Positions 27,309 to 28,250 of a stretch of DNA of 28,250 nucleotides are shown one piece after another (position 1 is the stretch's first letter; every line of letters starts with the position of its first letter). Under the pieces are notes generated by a model. That model saw only the letters and a program-made list of their open reading frames with translations. It was not told where the DNA came from and ran no database searches. Origin of the DNA: Chitinophagaceae bacterium (GTDB lineage Bacteria > Bacteroidota > Bacteroidia > Chitinophagales > Chitinophagaceae); assembly GCA_016713085.1 (NCBI GenBank), contig JADJPV010000007.1, forward strand, positions 1-28,250, written 5' to 3'. Both the position numbers and the translations under genes were made by a program.

Positions 27309-27411
27309 TGAGTGGCTTGTTTGGTTGTTATGCTCATATTGACTGCAAATTAATTTCCGGGTTTGCTGGAATTTTCTGACCCGCAGTCATATCAAACTCG
27401 ACCATCGTCAC

Positions 27412-27445
27412 AAAAAAGCCCGCCACAAATCATTTGCGGCAGGGC
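27412..27445 (-). terminator. Rho-independent terminator of hsp20
   Basis: On the minus strand GCCCTGCCGCAAA / TGA / TTTGTGGCGGGC (one bulge, one G-T pair) is followed by six T. It begins 28 bases after the Hsp20 stop and separates it from ccoI. Confidence 0.82.
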
Positions 27446-27473
27446 CAAGGGCACAATCCCTCCATCGGAGAGA

Positions 27474-27920
27474 TTATTTCACAGCGATATGTTTGCTCGC
27501 TGCCAGCTTTTTCACTTCATCTTTTTTAGGAAGCATCAATTTCAACACACCGTCTTCATACTTTGCTTCAATTTTTTCTTTGTTCACTTCTTCTGGCAGA
27601 GTAAAACTGCGGCTGAAAGATGAGTAGCTGTACTCCTTACGGTTGTACTTTTCATCTTTTTCTTCTTTGCTTTCTTCTTTTTCGCTGCTGATGGTTAGCA
27701 TATTGCCCTCAACATCAATATTGAAATCATCCTTTTTCATACCAGGCACGGCTAAGGAAACCTTATAGTCATTTTTGTCTTCAACAATATTTACTGCGGG
27801 TACAGTCATCATACGTCCCATGAGGGAACCTCCGTTATCAAACCATTCATTCCATGGTTTAAAAAAATCGTCAAATACAGTTGGTAACATGCCAACTTTT
27901 GTTACTGCTTTTGTTGACAT
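27474..27920 (-). CDS. Hsp20/alpha-crystallin small heat-shock protein
   Basis: This intact 148-aa chaperone has an N-terminal segment (FDDFFKPWNEWFDNGG), an alpha-crystallin domain at about residues 40-140 with the signatures VSLAVPGMKKDDFNIDV and EDGVLKLMLPKK, a charged loop (EEKDEKYNRKEY), and a C-terminal IAV motif resembling I-x-I/V, used for oligomer contacts. It holds unfolding proteins in the cytoplasm. The start is fixed by a full AAGGAGG ribosome-binding site at 27926-27932, 5 bases before the ATG, uncommonly strong for Bacteroidetes. Its own terminator lies downstream, so it is a single-gene unit. Confidence 0.94.
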   Translation of the reverse strand: MSTKAVTKVGMLPTVFDDFFKPWNEWFDNGGSLMGRMMTVPAVNIVEDKNDYKVSLAVPGMKKDDFNIDVEGNMLTISSEKEESKEEKDEKYNRKEYSYSSFSRSFTLPEEVNKEKIEAKYEDGVLKLMLPKKDEVKKLAASKHIAVK

Positions 27921-27925
27921 ACAGA

Positions 27926-27932
27926 CCTCCTT
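27926..27932 (-). promoter_or_regulatory. Consensus Shine-Dalgarno of hsp20
   Basis: AAGGAGG on the minus strand, 5 bases before ATG 27920. It decides the start and is stronger than the sites before other genes here. Confidence 0.75.
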
Positions 27933-28026
27933 GTTTTAAATGTTTGAAGAACTTTGTTTGCTCTTTGAAGATACTTTACGAAACTGTTTTTTTCAAGGAC
28001 TGCTGTCAGCAGGAGGATGAGGGTTA

Positions 28027-28250
28027 TCAGTAAAAAACAAAGTCAGGATTATTTTTGTTCAGCCATTCATTTACTTTTTCTTCTGCTTTTTCAACGGCTA
28101 TTTTTGTGAGGGTTGCAGCAAGATGTGATAAACCTGCAGCTAATGTATTTTCACCATTCTGTTCTGTATTATCAAGCAGTTTAGCAATTACTTCACCTGC
28201 AACATATTTTGGCTTCAGGCTTTCCTTTAAATCACGCCAATCGTAACGGA
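28027..28250 (-). CDS. Hypothetical protein, 3' end only
   Basis: The minus frame is open from the window edge to TGA at 28027-28029, about 74 codons: YDWRDLKESLKPKYVAGEVI, then AKLLDNTEQNGENTLAAGLS and AVEKAEEKVNEWLNKNNPDF. The segment is rich in Ala, Glu, Lys and Asn, probably helical and soluble. I do not recognise a family. The 5' part lies outside the window. It runs in the same direction as hsp20, 106 bases upstream of it. Confidence 0.6.
   Translation of the reverse strand, partial: RYDWRDLKESLKPKYVAGEVIAKLLDNTEQNGENTLAAGLSHLAATLTKIAVEKAEEKVNEWLNKNNPDFVFY

Noticed and set aside
1..28250. CRISPR array, rRNA or insertion sequence
   Set aside because: No regularly spaced repeats, rRNA motifs or transposase signatures were found by eye on either strand.

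Overview
The window looks like a chromosomal segment of a Bacteroidetes bacterium, most likely near the Chitinophagaceae (the family is a guess). Grounds: a DUF2723 membrane protein, a fused CcoN-CcoO oxidase gene, a CTnDOT/Bacteroides-type tyrosine integrase, an RteC-like protein, moderate-to-low GC, and promoter -7 elements of the TAnnTTTG type.

Layout. (1) 1-3850: remains of an integrated element lying beside tRNA-Lys: an RteC-like gene, a DUF4935-type PIN-domain gene and a tyrosine integrase, all broken by small indels, followed by a 130-base zone with three copies of a 9-mer. (2) 3851-9622: tRNA-Lys (-), a short-chain dehydrogenase, a DUF62 SAM hydrolase-like gene, a very large DUF2723 membrane protein and a lipoprotein-like gene. 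(3) 9762-12996: a VWA protein and a magnesium-chelatase-type AAA+ ATPase, with an unrecognised AT-rich gene between them. (4) 13061-15473 (-): a small outer-membrane-type protein, a DUF2130 protein and a DUF6498-like membrane protein. (5) 15633-17911 (+): a PAS histidine kinase and a response regulator whose output is a CRP/FNR-type domain. (6) 18010-27308 (-): a coiled-coil protein and a complete cbb3 cytochrome oxidase locus in the order ccoI, ccoS, ccoNO, ccoQ, ccoP, ccoG, ccoH, tauE/safE-like. (7) 27474-28250 (-): an Hsp20 chaperone and the 3' end of an unknown gene.

How the genes may work together: the cbb3 locus holds the oxidase subunits plus the usual assembly set (CcoI copper export, CcoS, CcoG, CcoH, SafE-like copper handling). 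An FNR/FixK-type palindrome lies upstream of ccoS. The adjacent PAS kinase and REC-CRP regulator look like a shortened version of the rhizobial FixL-FixJ-FixK cascade that controls the same oxidase. This is the most interesting biological hypothesis in the window and it is inference.

Caution: about 35 frame breaks or in-frame stops interrupt otherwise well-preserved genes, many in or beside homopolymers and most of them in the first 9.6 kb. Even a tRNA anticodon loop has one extra base. Uncorrected sequencing or assembly indels are the simplest cause, so most 'pseudogenes' here may be intact in the real genome. For broken genes I give the span of the whole reconstructed gene and state where it breaks.
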